Positions 1-9,249 are shown, numbered from the stretch's first letter. The stretch is DNA of 64,000 bases from RGIG4079 sp045576735 (GCA_045576735.1 JAZNGZ010000095.1:62001-126000); one strand, 5' to 3'. A program made the numbers and translations. The notes: generated from the sequence alone by a model not told the origin.

Positions 1-224
1 TCGGCTGCTGCAATTGCAATAGCGAAGAGTGTGAAGAACATACCCTCTAACGCTCCTGGATATAAGAAACGGTTAAAGACAACAAAGTTAATATCTACAG
101 CATTGAGCATTAGCTCAAGTGAAATTAATATCGCAATCATGTTTTTACGGGTAATGAACCCATAAACACCACAGCAAAACATTATTAAGCTGGGAATAAT
201 ATAATATAACATCGTAAGTTCCAT
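1..224 (-). CDS. nuoK: NADH-quinone oxidoreductase subunit K (partial)
   Basis: This is the start of a small membrane protein that runs off the left edge of the window; 74 codons are visible of about 100 expected. The translation begins MELTMLYYIIPSLIMFCCGV and continues through the family signature around TRKNMIAILISLELMLNAV, which carries the conserved membrane glutamate of the E-channel. NuoK is part of the antiporter-like membrane arm of complex I and helps couple electron transfer to ion pumping. It starts 6 bases after the nuoJ stop, so the two are certainly co-transcribed. Identification is by direct reading of the sequence. The C-terminus lies outside the window. Confidence 0.93.
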   Translation of the reverse strand, partial: MELTMLYYIIPSLIMFCCGVYGFITRKNMIAILISLELMLNAVDINFVVFNRFLYPGALEGMFFTLFAIAIAAA

Positions 225-230
225 AATCGA

Positions 231-746
231 TTATCTTTTACGAGCGACAACGATGCCACCAATTATACATGCGAGTAATAACACACTGATTGCTTCAAAG
301 GGCAATAAATACTGACCTGAGCCGGTCCCCATCAATGTTTCGCCTAGCTTATCCATGGTAAGCTCCGACATTGCAGGCAATTTAGTGCACAAGTGGGCAC
401 AACGGCTCACTAATGCATATCCGGCAACACATAGAGTGGCTCCGGCAGCAATAAAGCCAAGCACATGCTTCTTTGAAGTAAGTTTTGCACTACTATCACC
501 GGGATGGCTTGTCAACAAAATTGAGAAGACAAACAACACAACAATACCTCCTGCGTAAACAGCGATTTGCACTGCGCCCAAGAATTCATAATCTAATTGG
601 AAATAAATTCCGGCAGTGGCAAAAAGCGTAAACAACAAGTATGTTGCCGAACGCAAAATTTTGCGAGTGGTGACAGTGAGTACCGAAAAGACGATAATCG
701 ACAATACGATTATGCCTAACATAATGATACTTCCTACTGATTCCAT
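231..746 (-). CDS. nuoJ: NADH-quinone oxidoreductase subunit J
   Basis: A 171-residue polytopic membrane protein of complex I. Hydrophobic segments lie near residues 5-25, 30-50, 55-80, 95-115 and 145-166. The family-typical stretch LGAVQIAVYAGGIVVLFVF lies around residues 56-74; it corresponds to the third helix whose pi-bulge is thought to move during coupling. The protein ends in a short basic tail (VARKR). It lies 17 bases downstream of nuoI and 6 bases upstream of nuoK, in the usual I-J-K order. Length is normal for the family. The function follows from family and context. Confidence 0.95.
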   Translation of the reverse strand: MESVGSIIMLGIIVLSIIVFSVLTVTTRKILRSATYLLFTLFATAGIYFQLDYEFLGAVQIAVYAGGIVVLFVFSILLTSHPGDSSAKLTSKKHVLGFIAAGATLCVAGYALVSRCAHLCTKLPAMSELTMDKLGETLMGTGSGQYLLPFEAISVLLLACIIGGIVVARKR

Positions 747-763
747 ATAATGTGATTAATTTT

Positions 764-1414
764 TTATTTTTCTTCGTTTAACTTAGTGGCATCGCTTGCT
801 TTAGTTGCATCATTGACCTTTGTCGCATCGGCAGCTTGTGTTTCAGCAGCCTTTGCGGCAGCAGCTTTCTTTGCGGCAGCAGCAGCTTTAGCAGCAGCAA
901 TTTTAGCTTCTTTTTCAGCCTTAGCTTTTTCAATTTGCTCGGGTGTTGGAGCCGGTTCTTCCTTTTCGGGGAGATAATTGAGTTGCTTCACTAATTTTTC
1001 GCGTGTAAACACTGCTTGTTCAAAATCATTAGAGAACTCCAATGCATCTTGAGGACAAGTTGTTACACACAACTGACAGAAAGTACAGCTACCCAAGTCA
1101 TAGACATATTTGTCCAACTTGCGTTTTTTCTTTCCGTCCCAAGTTTCCACCATTTTACTTGTGATGCTAATTGTGCCATTAGGACAATTTCGCTCACATA
1201 TTCCACATGCGATACATTTGTGATTTCCTTCCTCATCATATTTGAGTTCCAAAACCGCACGGAAACGCTCGGGAACCTTAACGGTGTCACGATGTTCGGG
1301 ATATTTTTCAGTAATCTTAGGTGTAACAAATTCTTTACCGGTGATTTGCATACCTTTTACAAGGCTTGCCAATCCGGCACCTAATGATGAAAAATAATCT
1401 TTTACACTACCCAT
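764..1414 (-). CDS. nuoI: NADH-quinone oxidoreductase subunit I (two 4Fe-4S clusters)
   Basis: The protein has 216 residues and is the ferredoxin-like subunit that passes electrons along the peripheral arm towards cluster N2. Two complete cluster-binding motifs are visible, CIACGICERNCP at about residues 68-79 and CTFCQLCVTTCP at about 110-121. The core ends near residue 155. It is followed by a tail of about 60 residues that is almost entirely Ala, Lys, Glu and Thr and finishes with three copies of a DATK-x-x unit; this tail is not part of the conserved fold. The gene directly follows atpG (39-base gap) and precedes nuoJ, so complex I genes resume here after the ATP synthase block. The ATG start fits the family N-terminus. 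Confidence 0.95.
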   Translation of the reverse strand: MGSVKDYFSSLGAGLASLVKGMQITGKEFVTPKITEKYPEHRDTVKVPERFRAVLELKYDEEGNHKCIACGICERNCPNGTISITSKMVETWDGKKKRKLDKYVYDLGSCTFCQLCVTTCPQDALEFSNDFEQAVFTREKLVKQLNYLPEKEEPAPTPEQIEKAKAEKEAKIAAAKAAAAAKKAAAAKAAETQAADATKVNDATKASDATKLNEEK

Positions 1415-1453
1415 AGAATTAAGTCTAAATCTATTTTATTAAGTTATTATTAT

Positions 1454-2338
1454 TTATCTCACCTGTCCGCCCACAATATCGAGCAACTCATTTGTGATGC
1501 TTTGTTGACGGAGTTTATTATATTCCAATCTTAATTGATCAAGCAATTTCTTAGCATTGTCGTTTGCACTTTGCATTGCCATCACACGCGCGGCTTGTTC
1601 CGATGCGCGGTTTTCGGTAAATATTTCTTGCATTGTTGAGAGCAAGAATAATGGCAATACCGATGAGAAGATTTGATTCACATCGGGTTCAAACAAATAT
1701 GGACGTGAAGAAGCTACTTTCCCATCGGCCGGCATAAATGTCTCTTGCACAACAGGCAACACTTGTTCAATGCGTGGACGTTGACGGCTCATGCTCACAA
1801 AGTTCATATAAAGCACATCAACCAAATCGGTTTCTCCGGCTAGGAACTGTTGCTGCAATTGAGCCATGAATGCTTTAACTCCATCGGCCTCGGTTTTAGA
1901 ATTTACTCCTTCAACCATTTCAACTACAACATCTCCATGGGCTATCTTATATGATGCCTTATACATCTTTGAGCCAACCGGGATTACTCTCACTTTTACA
2001 TTTTCTCCATATGATGCACGATAATATTGCACCCTATCGAGCAATTGCTTGAATAAATTCACGTTATAGGCACCGCAAAGGCCATCGTCCGACCCTAACA
2101 CCACGATGCTCACATGTTTAACATCGCGATTTTCAATTAAAGGAGATGCAAATTGGGCATCAGCGCTCAACAAATTAGCGATGATTGTCTCTATTTGAGA
2201 GCGGAATGGCAATTGACGCTTCAAAGCTTGTTCTGCCTTGTGCATCTTCGCCGAAGAAATCATCTTCATCGCTCCGGTAATCTTCTCTGATGAAGCTACC
2301 GACCCTATTCGTCCTTTTAATTCTCTTAACGTTGCCAT
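1454..2338 (-). CDS. atpG: F-type ATP synthase gamma subunit
   Basis: A 294-residue protein forming the central rotor stalk of F1. The N-terminal helix signature ELKGRIGSVASSEKITGAMK and the C-terminal helix, with ASEQAARVMAMQSANDNAKK and ending IVGGQVR, match the family. These two helices form the coiled coil inside the alpha3beta3 head. The central Rossmann-like part includes VLGSDDGLCGAYNVNLFK. It is the last gene of the embedded atp block, 12 bases after the atpA stop, and is followed by nuoI. Length and start are normal. Confidence 0.97.
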   Translation of the reverse strand: MATLRELKGRIGSVASSEKITGAMKMISSAKMHKAEQALKRQLPFRSQIETIIANLLSADAQFASPLIENRDVKHVSIVVLGSDDGLCGAYNVNLFKQLLDRVQYYRASYGENVKVRVIPVGSKMYKASYKIAHGDVVVEMVEGVNSKTEADGVKAFMAQLQQQFLAGETDLVDVLYMNFVSMSRQRPRIEQVLPVVQETFMPADGKVASSRPYLFEPDVNQIFSSVLPLFLLSTMQEIFTENRASEQAARVMAMQSANDNAKKLLDQLRLEYNKLRQQSITNELLDIVGGQVR

Positions 2339-2350
2339 TTAACTTTATAT

Positions 2351-3922
2351 TTAATAACGGCTTGAAATTTCATTAGCCACCGCGGTGATTTTTGCTTCAA
2401 TTTCATCAGTCAACTGACCTTGGCGAACCAAGTCGAGCACATCGGCCTGATGTTTTGCATGAAGCATTTGAATGAACTGCTGTTCAAACTCTGCCACTTT
2501 ATCCATTGGCACATTTTGAAGCAATCCTTTCACACCACAATAAATCACTGCAACCTCTTCTTCAACCAACATTGGGCGATATTGAGGTTGAATTAGTAAT
2601 CGTTCATTCTTTCGTCCCTTGTCAATCACACGTGCTGTAACAGGGTCAATATCACCACCAAACTTGGTGAACGACTCTAGTTCGCGGAATTGAGCTTGGT
2701 CGATTTTCAACGTACCGGCCACCTTTTTCATTGACTTGATTTGAGCACTACCACCAACACGCGACACCGAAAGACCCACATTGATAGCAGGGCGGATACC
2801 ACGGTTGAACAATGCTGTTTCAAGGAATATCTGACCATCGGTAATTGAAATCACGTTGGTAGGGATATAGGCCGACACGTCACCTGCTTGAGTTTCAATC
2901 ACAGGAAGCGCAGTGAGCGAACCGCCACCCTTCACCATTGGTTTCAGTGCCTCGGGGAGGTCATTCATATTTGATGCCACTTCTTGATTATCAATAATCT
3001 TAGCAGCGCGTTCGAGCAAGCGAGAGTGGAGATAGAAAATATCACCGGGGTAAGCCTCACGACCCGAAGGACGTTTCAAAATCAATGAGATTTCACGATA
3101 GGCCACAGCTTGCTTTGACAAATCGTCATAGACGATAAGTGCATCGCGACCGGTGTCACGAATATATTCACCAATAGCCACACCGGCAAATGGTGAGTAA
3201 TATCTCATCGCAGCCGAGTCAGAAGCCGAAGCTGCCACCACAACGGTATAATCCATTGCTCCGTTTTGGCGCAAAGTATCAACGGTTGCGGCTATTGACG
3301 ATGCTTTTTGACCAATAGCTACATATATACAATATACAGGTTTTCCTTCTTCGAAACTTTTGCGTTGATTGATAATAGTGTCGATAGCGATAGCTGTCTT
3401 ACCAATCTGACGGTCTCCAATGATAAGCTCACGTTGACCGCGACCTATGGGCACCATTGAGTCAATCGCTTTGATACCGGTTTGGAGTGGTTGTTTCACC
3501 GGTTGACGGAAAATTACACCGGGGGCTTTACGTTCGAGAGGCAAGTCGATTAATTTGCCATCGATAGGTCCACGACCATCAATGGGTTCTCCCAATACGT
3601 TAATAACACGACCAAACAAACCTTCACCAACTGGTATAGATGCAATCTTACCGGTGCGTTTAACGGTCATATTCTCTGTCACACTATTAACATCATTGAG
3701 CAAAATAACACCTACGTTACTTTCCTCAAGGTTGAGAGCAACACCCTTAACGCCATTTTCAAACTCTACGAGTTCATTAGCGCACACATTGTCGAGTCCA
3801 AACACGTGGGCAACACCGTCACCTACTTCAAGGACCGTTCCAACTTCTTCAAACGAAACTTTAGAGTTTACGTTTTCAAGTTGTTGTTTTAATACTTCAG
3901 ATATCTCGCTAGGATTAATCAT
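2351..3922 (-). CDS. atpA: F-type ATP synthase alpha subunit
   Basis: A 523-residue non-catalytic nucleotide-binding subunit of the F1 head. It shows the P-loop GDRQIGKTAIAIDTI near residue 170, the segment ASDSAAMRYYSPFAG near residue 235, and the signature region RPAINVGLSVSRVGG near residue 380. The ATG at 3922 (MINPSEIS) is preferred over the in-frame GTG one codon upstream; both leave only a few bases after atpH. It belongs to the order atpH-atpA-atpG. Nothing is missing compared with the family. Confidence 0.97.
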   Translation of the reverse strand: MINPSEISEVLKQQLENVNSKVSFEEVGTVLEVGDGVAHVFGLDNVCANELVEFENGVKGVALNLEESNVGVILLNDVNSVTENMTVKRTGKIASIPVGEGLFGRVINVLGEPIDGRGPIDGKLIDLPLERKAPGVIFRQPVKQPLQTGIKAIDSMVPIGRGQRELIIGDRQIGKTAIAIDTIINQRKSFEEGKPVYCIYVAIGQKASSIAATVDTLRQNGAMDYTVVVAASASDSAAMRYYSPFAGVAIGEYIRDTGRDALIVYDDLSKQAVAYREISLILKRPSGREAYPGDIFYLHSRLLERAAKIIDNQEVASNMNDLPEALKPMVKGGGSLTALPVIETQAGDVSAYIPTNVISITDGQIFLETALFNRGIRPAINVGLSVSRVGGSAQIKSMKKVAGTLKIDQAQFRELESFTKFGGDIDPVTARVIDKGRKNERLLIQPQYRPMLVEEEVAVIYCGVKGLLQNVPMDKVAEFEQQFIQMLHAKHQADVLDLVRQGQLTDEIEAKITAVANEISSRY

Positions 3923-3928
3923 CACAAA

Positions 3929-4474
3929 TTATTTTCTAAGAAGATTTAAACGCAATTGTTTCAATTCATTCTGCACAGATGCATCGAGTCGCTCCGAATC
4001 GATATTGACAACGAATCCACCTATGAGTTGAGAATCCACTCGTTGGCTAAACTCCATTGTGCCGCCATTGAGATGACTCTCGATGAGTTTCTTTAGTCGT
4101 GATTGGCTATCAACATCCATTGCGGTTGCCGATACCACTTCTACCAAATATATATTATTGGCCTTACGATATATTGTCAGATAGGCTAAAGCAATGGAAC
4201 GCATGGCCGAGATACGTTTGTTCTCAACCAACAACTTCATAAAATCGGCAAAACAAGTGTGCGACTTATCGGCTCCTGAGGCCACTTTGAGCAACTTTAT
4301 TTTATCTTCATTGGCGATAAACGGATTGCTCATCACCTCTTGAAGCGATGAATCAGCTGCAAAGCTAGCCGACAATTGTTGCATTAAGCCATACATAGGT
4401 TTATCCTGACCCTTTTCAAGTGCAAACTTGTAAAGAGCCTTAGCATATCGGCGTGGAATAAGACCTTCGTTCAT
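3929..4474 (-). CDS. atpH: F-type ATP synthase delta subunit
   Basis: A 181-residue protein that joins the peripheral stalk to the top of F1. The N-terminus (IPRRYAKALYKFALEKGQ) and the C-terminal segment (VDSQLIGGFVVNIDSERLDASVQNEL) are characteristic of the OSCP/delta family. The fold is an N-terminal six-helix bundle followed by a variable C-terminal domain. The stop is 6 bases before the atpA ATG and the start is 8 bases after the atpF stop, so the genes form one tightly packed unit. Confidence 0.95.
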   Translation of the reverse strand: MNEGLIPRRYAKALYKFALEKGQDKPMYGLMQQLSASFAADSSLQEVMSNPFIANEDKIKLLKVASGADKSHTCFADFMKLLVENKRISAMRSIALAYLTIYRKANNIYLVEVVSATAMDVDSQSRLKKLIESHLNGGTMEFSQRVDSQLIGGFVVNIDSERLDASVQNELKQLRLNLLRK

Positions 4475-4482
4475 TGCGTTTA

Positions 4483-4980
4483 TTAATTTTTATTCTCTAT
4501 TTCGTCAAGAAGAGTGTTAACCAACTGTTTTTGAGCCTTTTCATCGGCAAGTTGAGTCCTCACCACCTTTCCTGCAATATCAAGAGCAAAAGAGCTCACC
4601 TCATTGCGGAAGTTTTGTTCGGCTTCTTTGCGCGCTTGCTCAATTGATTGTTTAGCGGCATCCATCACCTTCTTTGCCTCCTTTTGTGCTTCCTCACGAG
4701 CCTCTTCAATGATTTGTGTTTTCATCTTATCGGCTTCGCGAAGCATGTCGGCTTGTTGACGACGAGCCTCTGCAATATATTTTTCAGCCTCTTCGCGGGC
4801 GTGGTCAAGTTGCTCTTTAGCATTTTGAGCGTATTCCACACCTTTATCAATCAAATCGGCTCGTTCCTCAATGCCCTTTATCACTACTGGCCATCCCCAC
4901 TTTGCCAACACAAAGAAGAGCACCACAAAAGACAAGAACATCCAAAATATCAAGCCAAAGTCAGGCGTGAATAGTTCCAT
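4483..4980 (-). CDS. atpF: F-type ATP synthase subunit b
   Basis: A 165-residue peripheral stalk subunit. One membrane segment at about residues 8-28 (GLIFWMFLSFVVLFFVLAKW) is followed by a long charged, Ala-, Glu- and Lys-rich helix over residues 35-165. That helix is expected to form the dimeric coiled coil running from the membrane to delta. Length is normal. Only one b-type gene is present in the block, which points to a b homodimer rather than a b/b' pair. The gene lies between atpE (19-base gap) and atpH. Confidence 0.95.
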   Translation of the reverse strand: MELFTPDFGLIFWMFLSFVVLFFVLAKWGWPVVIKGIEERADLIDKGVEYAQNAKEQLDHAREEAEKYIAEARRQQADMLREADKMKTQIIEEAREEAQKEAKKVMDAAKQSIEQARKEAEQNFRNEVSSFALDIAGKVVRTQLADEKAQKQLVNTLLDEIENKN

Positions 4981-4999
4981 ACTATAGATTTACTTGTTA

Positions 5000-5242
5000 T
5001 TAAACGAAAAGTGCAAGAATACTTACGATAACTGCGAAAAGTGCAACACCTTCAACAAGAGCTGCAATCACAATCATATTACTACGAATATCACCAGCCG
5101 ATTCGGGTTGACGTGCGATTGCCTCCATAGCTGCGGCACCAATTTTACCAATACCAATACCTGCACCAATAGCTGCCAATGCGGCACCAATACATGCGCC
5201 AAAACCTACTAAACTTTCTGCGGCTAAAATCATTGCTAACAT
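5000..5242 (-). CDS. atpE: F-type ATP synthase subunit c
   Basis: An 80-residue hairpin of two membrane helices that assembles into the rotor ring. Helix 1 contains the glycine motif AIGAGIGIGKIG, the loop is ARQPE, and helix 2 carries the ion-binding carboxylate Glu64 in ALVEGVALF. The features typical of sodium-binding rings are a Gln in helix 1 and a Ser or Thr right after the Glu; both are absent here (the positions are Ile and Gly). Proton coupling is therefore the better inference. An alternative start is the Met at codon 4. A 56-base gap separates it from atpB. Confidence 0.96.
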   Translation of the reverse strand: MLAMILAAESLVGFGACIGAALAAIGAGIGIGKIGAAAMEAIARQPESAGDIRSNMIVIAALVEGVALFAVIVSILALFV

Positions 5243-5298
5243 AACTTATAAATTTTAATATTGTTATTTAATTATTTTATTATTTACTTATTAAACTT

Positions 5299-6360
5299 TT
5301 ATTCATGTGCCTCATGATGAGGATTTTCTTGTGCCAATGAGATAAATATTGTTGACAACATTGTGAACACATAAGCTTGAATAAAACTCACCAACACATC
5401 AATGAGCAACATAAATATCGAGAATGCAACCGACACCACGGTTGTTGCTCCGGTAACAACCGCTCCCATTGGAGCAAATATAAAGATAAGCATTGTCAAT
5501 ACCATCACAATCATGTGACCTCCCATCATATTGGCAAACAAACGCACTGTCAACGCTGCCGGCTTGGTAAACATACCAAAGATTTCAATTACCGGCATGA
5601 TAGGAATAGGGAATTTTAACCATAATGGCACATCGGGCCAGAAAATATCTTTCCAATAATGCTTTGTCCCAAATATATTTGTCACTAAGAACGTACACAC
5701 TGCCAAGACAAGAGTAACAGCAATGTTACCGGTGAGATTTGCTCCACCAGGGAAAATCACTATGAGTCCAAGCAAGTTCATTCCGAAGATGAAAAAGAAC
5801 ACAGTCAATAGATATGGAGCAAATCGACGTGCATTTTCTTTCAATGTCGACTTAATGACGCCATCATAAACAAATGTGATTAGCGCTTCAATCGCACCTA
5901 GGCCTTTGCGTGGAGCCTTTGCACCATTTCTACGATGCCAACGAGCCACACTCAACACACATGCAACAACCAATAAAACAGAGATAAACAATGCTAAAAC
6001 ATTCTTGGTTATTGACAAATCGGTGGGTCTATACTCATTTCCTGAAGCATCTTTCTTCACTATTTTTCCATTATAATCACCACCATGTGCAATATAGAAT
6101 CCTTCATAAGTTTCGCCATTGGTGACCCTTGAAGAACTAAAACAATGCCACTTACCTTCATTATCTATCAAAATAACTGGCAATGGTATGCGATGATGGT
6201 GAGAGAAAGGCACTTCCCATCCATAACCGTCACCTAAGTGATGGAAAATGGTTTCTTTGATTTGCAATTCGCCTTCGCCACCTTCTGAAGAAGCATAGAG
6301 AGCATTGGGAGCAACCAACGCCACTACCATCATAAATAATATGAGAAATACTTTCTTCAT
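5299..6360 (-). CDS. atpB: F-type ATP synthase subunit a
   Basis: The proton-channel subunit of Fo, 353 residues from the chosen start at 6360 (MKKVFLILFMM). That start gives a clean signal-peptide-like N-terminus and lies 2 bases after the atpC stop. An in-frame ATG at 6375 would add five residues and overlap atpC. The first 110 residues form a hydrophilic extension after the signal, longer than in E. coli. Membrane helices follow from about residue 120. The essential arginine lies in ALTVRLFANMMGGHMIVMV, and the last helix (FIQAYVFTMLSTIFI) is typical. The protein ends with a His/Glu-rich tail. Confidence 0.95.
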   Translation of the reverse strand: MKKVFLILFMMVVALVAPNALYASSEGGEGELQIKETIFHHLGDGYGWEVPFSHHHRIPLPVILIDNEGKWHCFSSSRVTNGETYEGFYIAHGGDYNGKIVKKDASGNEYRPTDLSITKNVLALFISVLLVVACVLSVARWHRRNGAKAPRKGLGAIEALITFVYDGVIKSTLKENARRFAPYLLTVFFFIFGMNLLGLIVIFPGGANLTGNIAVTLVLAVCTFLVTNIFGTKHYWKDIFWPDVPLWLKFPIPIMPVIEIFGMFTKPAALTVRLFANMMGGHMIVMVLTMLIFIFAPMGAVVTGATTVVSVAFSIFMLLIDVLVSFIQAYVFTMLSTIFISLAQENPHHEAHE

Positions 6361-6362
6361 GT

Positions 6363-6596
6363 TTAATATATACACACCGATACTATATTTTTATCCACAT
6401 CAACCAATCCTCCATCGACTGCTATCGATTTCTTTTCACCTGCCACATCATACACAATATTTCCTGCTACGAGCGAAGACACTATTGATGCGTGATTGTT
6501 TAGCACGGTAAAAGAGCCTTTTTGCCCGGGGAAAGTCACAGCATCGACTTCTCCGTCAAAAAGCACATCTTCAGTTGATATAATTTTTAGTATCAT
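6363..6596 (-). CDS. atpC: F-type ATP synthase epsilon subunit (short form)
   Basis: The protein has only 77 residues and corresponds to the N-terminal beta-sandwich of epsilon (MILKIISTEDVLFDGEVDAV, then GSFTVLNNHASIVSSL). The two-helix C-terminal domain that inhibits ATP hydrolysis in E. coli, where the protein is about 138 residues, is absent. The stop codon is followed 2 bases later by the atpB ATG, and no frameshifted remnant of the missing part is seen. The short form therefore looks genuine. It lies between atpD and atpB, as in related Bacteroidota. Confidence 0.93.
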   Translation of the reverse strand: MILKIISTEDVLFDGEVDAVTFPGQKGSFTVLNNHASIVSSLVAGNIVYDVAGEKKSIAVDGGLVDVDKNIVSVCIY

Positions 6597-6630
6597 AATT
6601 ATCTAACTATTGAGCTATCGCTTTTATATG

Positions 6631-8133
6631 TTATTTCACTTCGGCAAGAAGTTTCTTACCTTTTTCGATTGCTTCATCGATTGTTCCCACATTGAGGAAT
6701 GCTTGTTCGGGATACTCATCCATTTCACCCGAAAGAATCATCTTGAAGCCTCGGATAGTTTCACTCAATGGCACCATTACGCCCGGAAGACCTGTAAATT
6801 GCTCTGCCACGTTGAATGGTTGCGACAAGAAGCGTTGAGCGCGACGAGCACGAGCCACAACGAGTTTGTCTTCATCAGAGAGTTCATCAACACCAAGAAT
6901 AGCAATAATATCTTGAAGTTCATTATATTTTTGAAGCAACTGCTTCACTGCTTGAGCAGTGTTGTAATGCTCTTCACCAATAACATTAGGGTCAAGGATA
7001 CGTGATGTTGACTCCAATGGGTCTACAGCTGGATAGATACCTAGCTCAGCAATCTTACGGCTCAATACGGTTGTTGCATCCAAGAAGTTGAAGGTAGTTG
7101 CAGGAGCAGGGTCGGTCAAGTCATCGGCAGGCACATAAATCGCTTGTACCGACGTGATTGAACCATTTTTTGTTGAAGTGATACGTTCTTGCAAAGTACC
7201 CATCTCAGAAGCAAGTGTAGGTTGGTAACCCACGGCCGAAGGCATACGACCAAGCAACGCCGACACCTCAGAACCCGCTTGTGTGAAACGGAAGATATTG
7301 TCGATAAAGAGAAGGATTTCTTTACCGCCACCATCTTGATCGCGGAATTGTTCGGCCACTGTCAAGCCCGACAAAGCAACACGAAGACGTGCACCGGGAG
7401 GCTCGTTCATCTGACCAAACACGAGAGTAGCTTGCGATTCCTTCACCTTGTCCATATCTACATCGGCAAGGTTCCACTCTCCGTTTTCCATTCCCTTTTC
7501 AAATTTTTCGCCATATTTCATAACACCACTCTCAATCATTTCACGGAGGAGGTCGTTACCTTCACGAGTACGTTCACCCACACCGGTAAACACCGAGAAC
7601 CCGTTATGACCTTTAGCGATGTTATTGATAAGTTCCATGATGAGCACTGTTTTGCCCACACCGGCACCACCAAACAAACCAATCTTACCACCTTTGCTAT
7701 AAGGTTCAAGTAGGTCAATTACCTTAATACCGGTATAAAGAATTTCGGTACCGATTGTCAAGTCTTCAAAAGAAGGAGCCGGTTGATGAATAGGACGCAC
7801 GTTTTCACGTTTAAGCTCAGGCAAGTGGTCAATCGCCTCGCCCACTACATTAAGCAAGCGACCTTTTACTTGGTCACCTGTGGGCACAGCGATAGGACGG
7901 TCAAGATTCACAACTTTCATGCCACGTTGCAAACCATCAGTACTATCCATTGCGACACAACGCACTGTATCCTCTCCAATGTGTTGTTCTACCTCAAGAA
8001 TGAGTTCTGAGCCATCGGGACGGTCTATTTTCAACGAAGCATAGATAGGGGGAATTGCATTTCCCTCACCTTCGAAAGCCACATCGACTACCGGACCGAT
8101 TACTTGAGCTATTTTGCCAAATTTTTCGCTCAT
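6631..8133 (-). CDS. atpD: F-type ATP synthase beta subunit
   Basis: A 500-residue catalytic subunit of F1. The P-loop GGAGVGKTVLIMELINNIA lies near residue 160. The catalytic region GERTREGNDLL and the DELSEED-equivalent DELSDEDKL in the C-terminal third are clear. The ATG at 8133 (MSEKFGKIAQVIG) is preferred to the in-frame GTG two codons upstream. It is the first gene of the atp block, and only about 30 bases separate it from the nuoH stop with no promoter-like box between. Expression therefore probably depends on read-through from nuo. Confidence 0.97.
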   Translation of the reverse strand: MSEKFGKIAQVIGPVVDVAFEGEGNAIPPIYASLKIDRPDGSELILEVEQHIGEDTVRCVAMDSTDGLQRGMKVVNLDRPIAVPTGDQVKGRLLNVVGEAIDHLPELKRENVRPIHQPAPSFEDLTIGTEILYTGIKVIDLLEPYSKGGKIGLFGGAGVGKTVLIMELINNIAKGHNGFSVFTGVGERTREGNDLLREMIESGVMKYGEKFEKGMENGEWNLADVDMDKVKESQATLVFGQMNEPPGARLRVALSGLTVAEQFRDQDGGGKEILLFIDNIFRFTQAGSEVSALLGRMPSAVGYQPTLASEMGTLQERITSTKNGSITSVQAIYVPADDLTDPAPATTFNFLDATTVLSRKIAELGIYPAVDPLESTSRILDPNVIGEEHYNTAQAVKQLLQKYNELQDIIAILGVDELSDEDKLVVARARRAQRFLSQPFNVAEQFTGLPGVMVPLSETIRGFKMILSGEMDEYPEQAFLNVGTIDEAIEKGKKLLAEVK

Positions 8134-8166
8134 AATCACGAAATTTATCTTTGTATTATGTTAATA

Positions 8167-9249
8167 TTAAAAATGCAATTCAAAAACGATGATAAGAACC
8201 ATCAACACAAGATTCACGAGGTTGATTGGTAACAAATATTTCCATTCAAGTTTCAATAATTGGTCGATACGTAGACGTGGGAATGTCCATTTAAACCAAA
8301 TGATGATGAATGAGATTGCAATAGCTTTACCAATAAACCACACTACCGATGGGATATAATCCATTGCAGCATTGAATCCTTCCCAGCCGGGAATATGCAA
8401 TGGCATCCAACCACCGAAGAACAACAATGTTGCCACACCCGATACGATAAACAAGTTAAGGTATTCGGCCAAATAGAAGAAACCGAAATGAATACCTGAA
8501 TACTCAGTGTGATAACCTGCTGTCAACTCACTTTCTGCTTCGGGAAGGTCAAACGGACCACGATTTGTTTCTGCTGTACCGGCCACAAGATAGATTATAA
8601 ATGCGATAAGAGCAGGAACGTGACCTGAGAATATAAACCACAAGTCTTTTTGTGCGTCAACAATACCGGTTATTGACATTGTTCCGGCAAATGCCACCAT
8701 TGTCAAAACCGACAAACCGATTGACAATTCGTAGCTCACCATTTGAGCTCCTGAACGCAACGCACCAATCAATGTAAATTTATTGTTACTTGACCATCCT
8801 GCAAGCAAGATACCAAGAACACCTATTGATGACACTGCTATCAAGAAGAATATACCAATATTGAAGTCAATGATTTGCAATCCGTTAGCCCAAGGCAAAC
8901 ATGCAAATGAAAGCATTGATGCAATAATTACCAAATAAGGAGCAAGAGCAAACAAAAAGCGGTCGATGTGCTTAAGCGTGATAAGTTCTTTGATAAGCAT
9001 CTTAAACATATCGGCAAATGATTGCAACAATCCCCATGGGCCTACTCGGTTAGGACCAAGACGACATTGGAATGCAGCACACACTTTGCGCTCAAAATAA
9101 ATATAAAACAATGCCAACAAGGCATAAACCAATAAGAGTCCTACACCAATGAGCAAGCACTCTACAGTAGTAACAAGCCACTCAGGCATATATTGTCCGA
9201 GGAAAGTGTCAATCCAATTGGTTATCGTTGCGAATGTTATTTCGTACAT
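8167..9249 (-). CDS. nuoH: NADH-quinone oxidoreductase subunit H
   Basis: A 360-residue membrane subunit that forms the quinone-binding chamber together with NuoB and NuoD. Signatures seen are FYIYFERKVCAAFQCRLGPNRVGPWG near residue 50 and GTAETNRGPFDLPEAESELTAGYHTEYSG near residue 225, the charged loop lining the quinone site. About eight hydrophobic helices are visible. It follows the nuoCD stop by 28 bases and precedes atpD. In the usual operon layout nuoI would come next; here eight ATP synthase genes intervene. Confidence 0.96.
   Translation of the reverse strand: MYEITFATITNWIDTFLGQYMPEWLVTTVECLLIGVGLLLVYALLALFYIYFERKVCAAFQCRLGPNRVGPWGLLQSFADMFKMLIKELITLKHIDRFLFALAPYLVIIASMLSFACLPWANGLQIIDFNIGIFFLIAVSSIGVLGILLAGWSSNNKFTLIGALRSGAQMVSYELSIGLSVLTMVAFAGTMSITGIVDAQKDLWFIFSGHVPALIAFIIYLVAGTAETNRGPFDLPEAESELTAGYHTEYSGIHFGFFYLAEYLNLFIVSGVATLLFFGGWMPLHIPGWEGFNAAMDYIPSVVWFIGKAIAISFIIIWFKWTFPRLRIDQLLKLEWKYLLPINLVNLVLMVLIIVFELHF

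Noticed and set aside
786..977. Ala/Phe-rich frame opposite nuoI
   Set aside because: It is the antisense of the Ala/Lys-rich NuoI tail, whose repetitive codons keep the other strand open.
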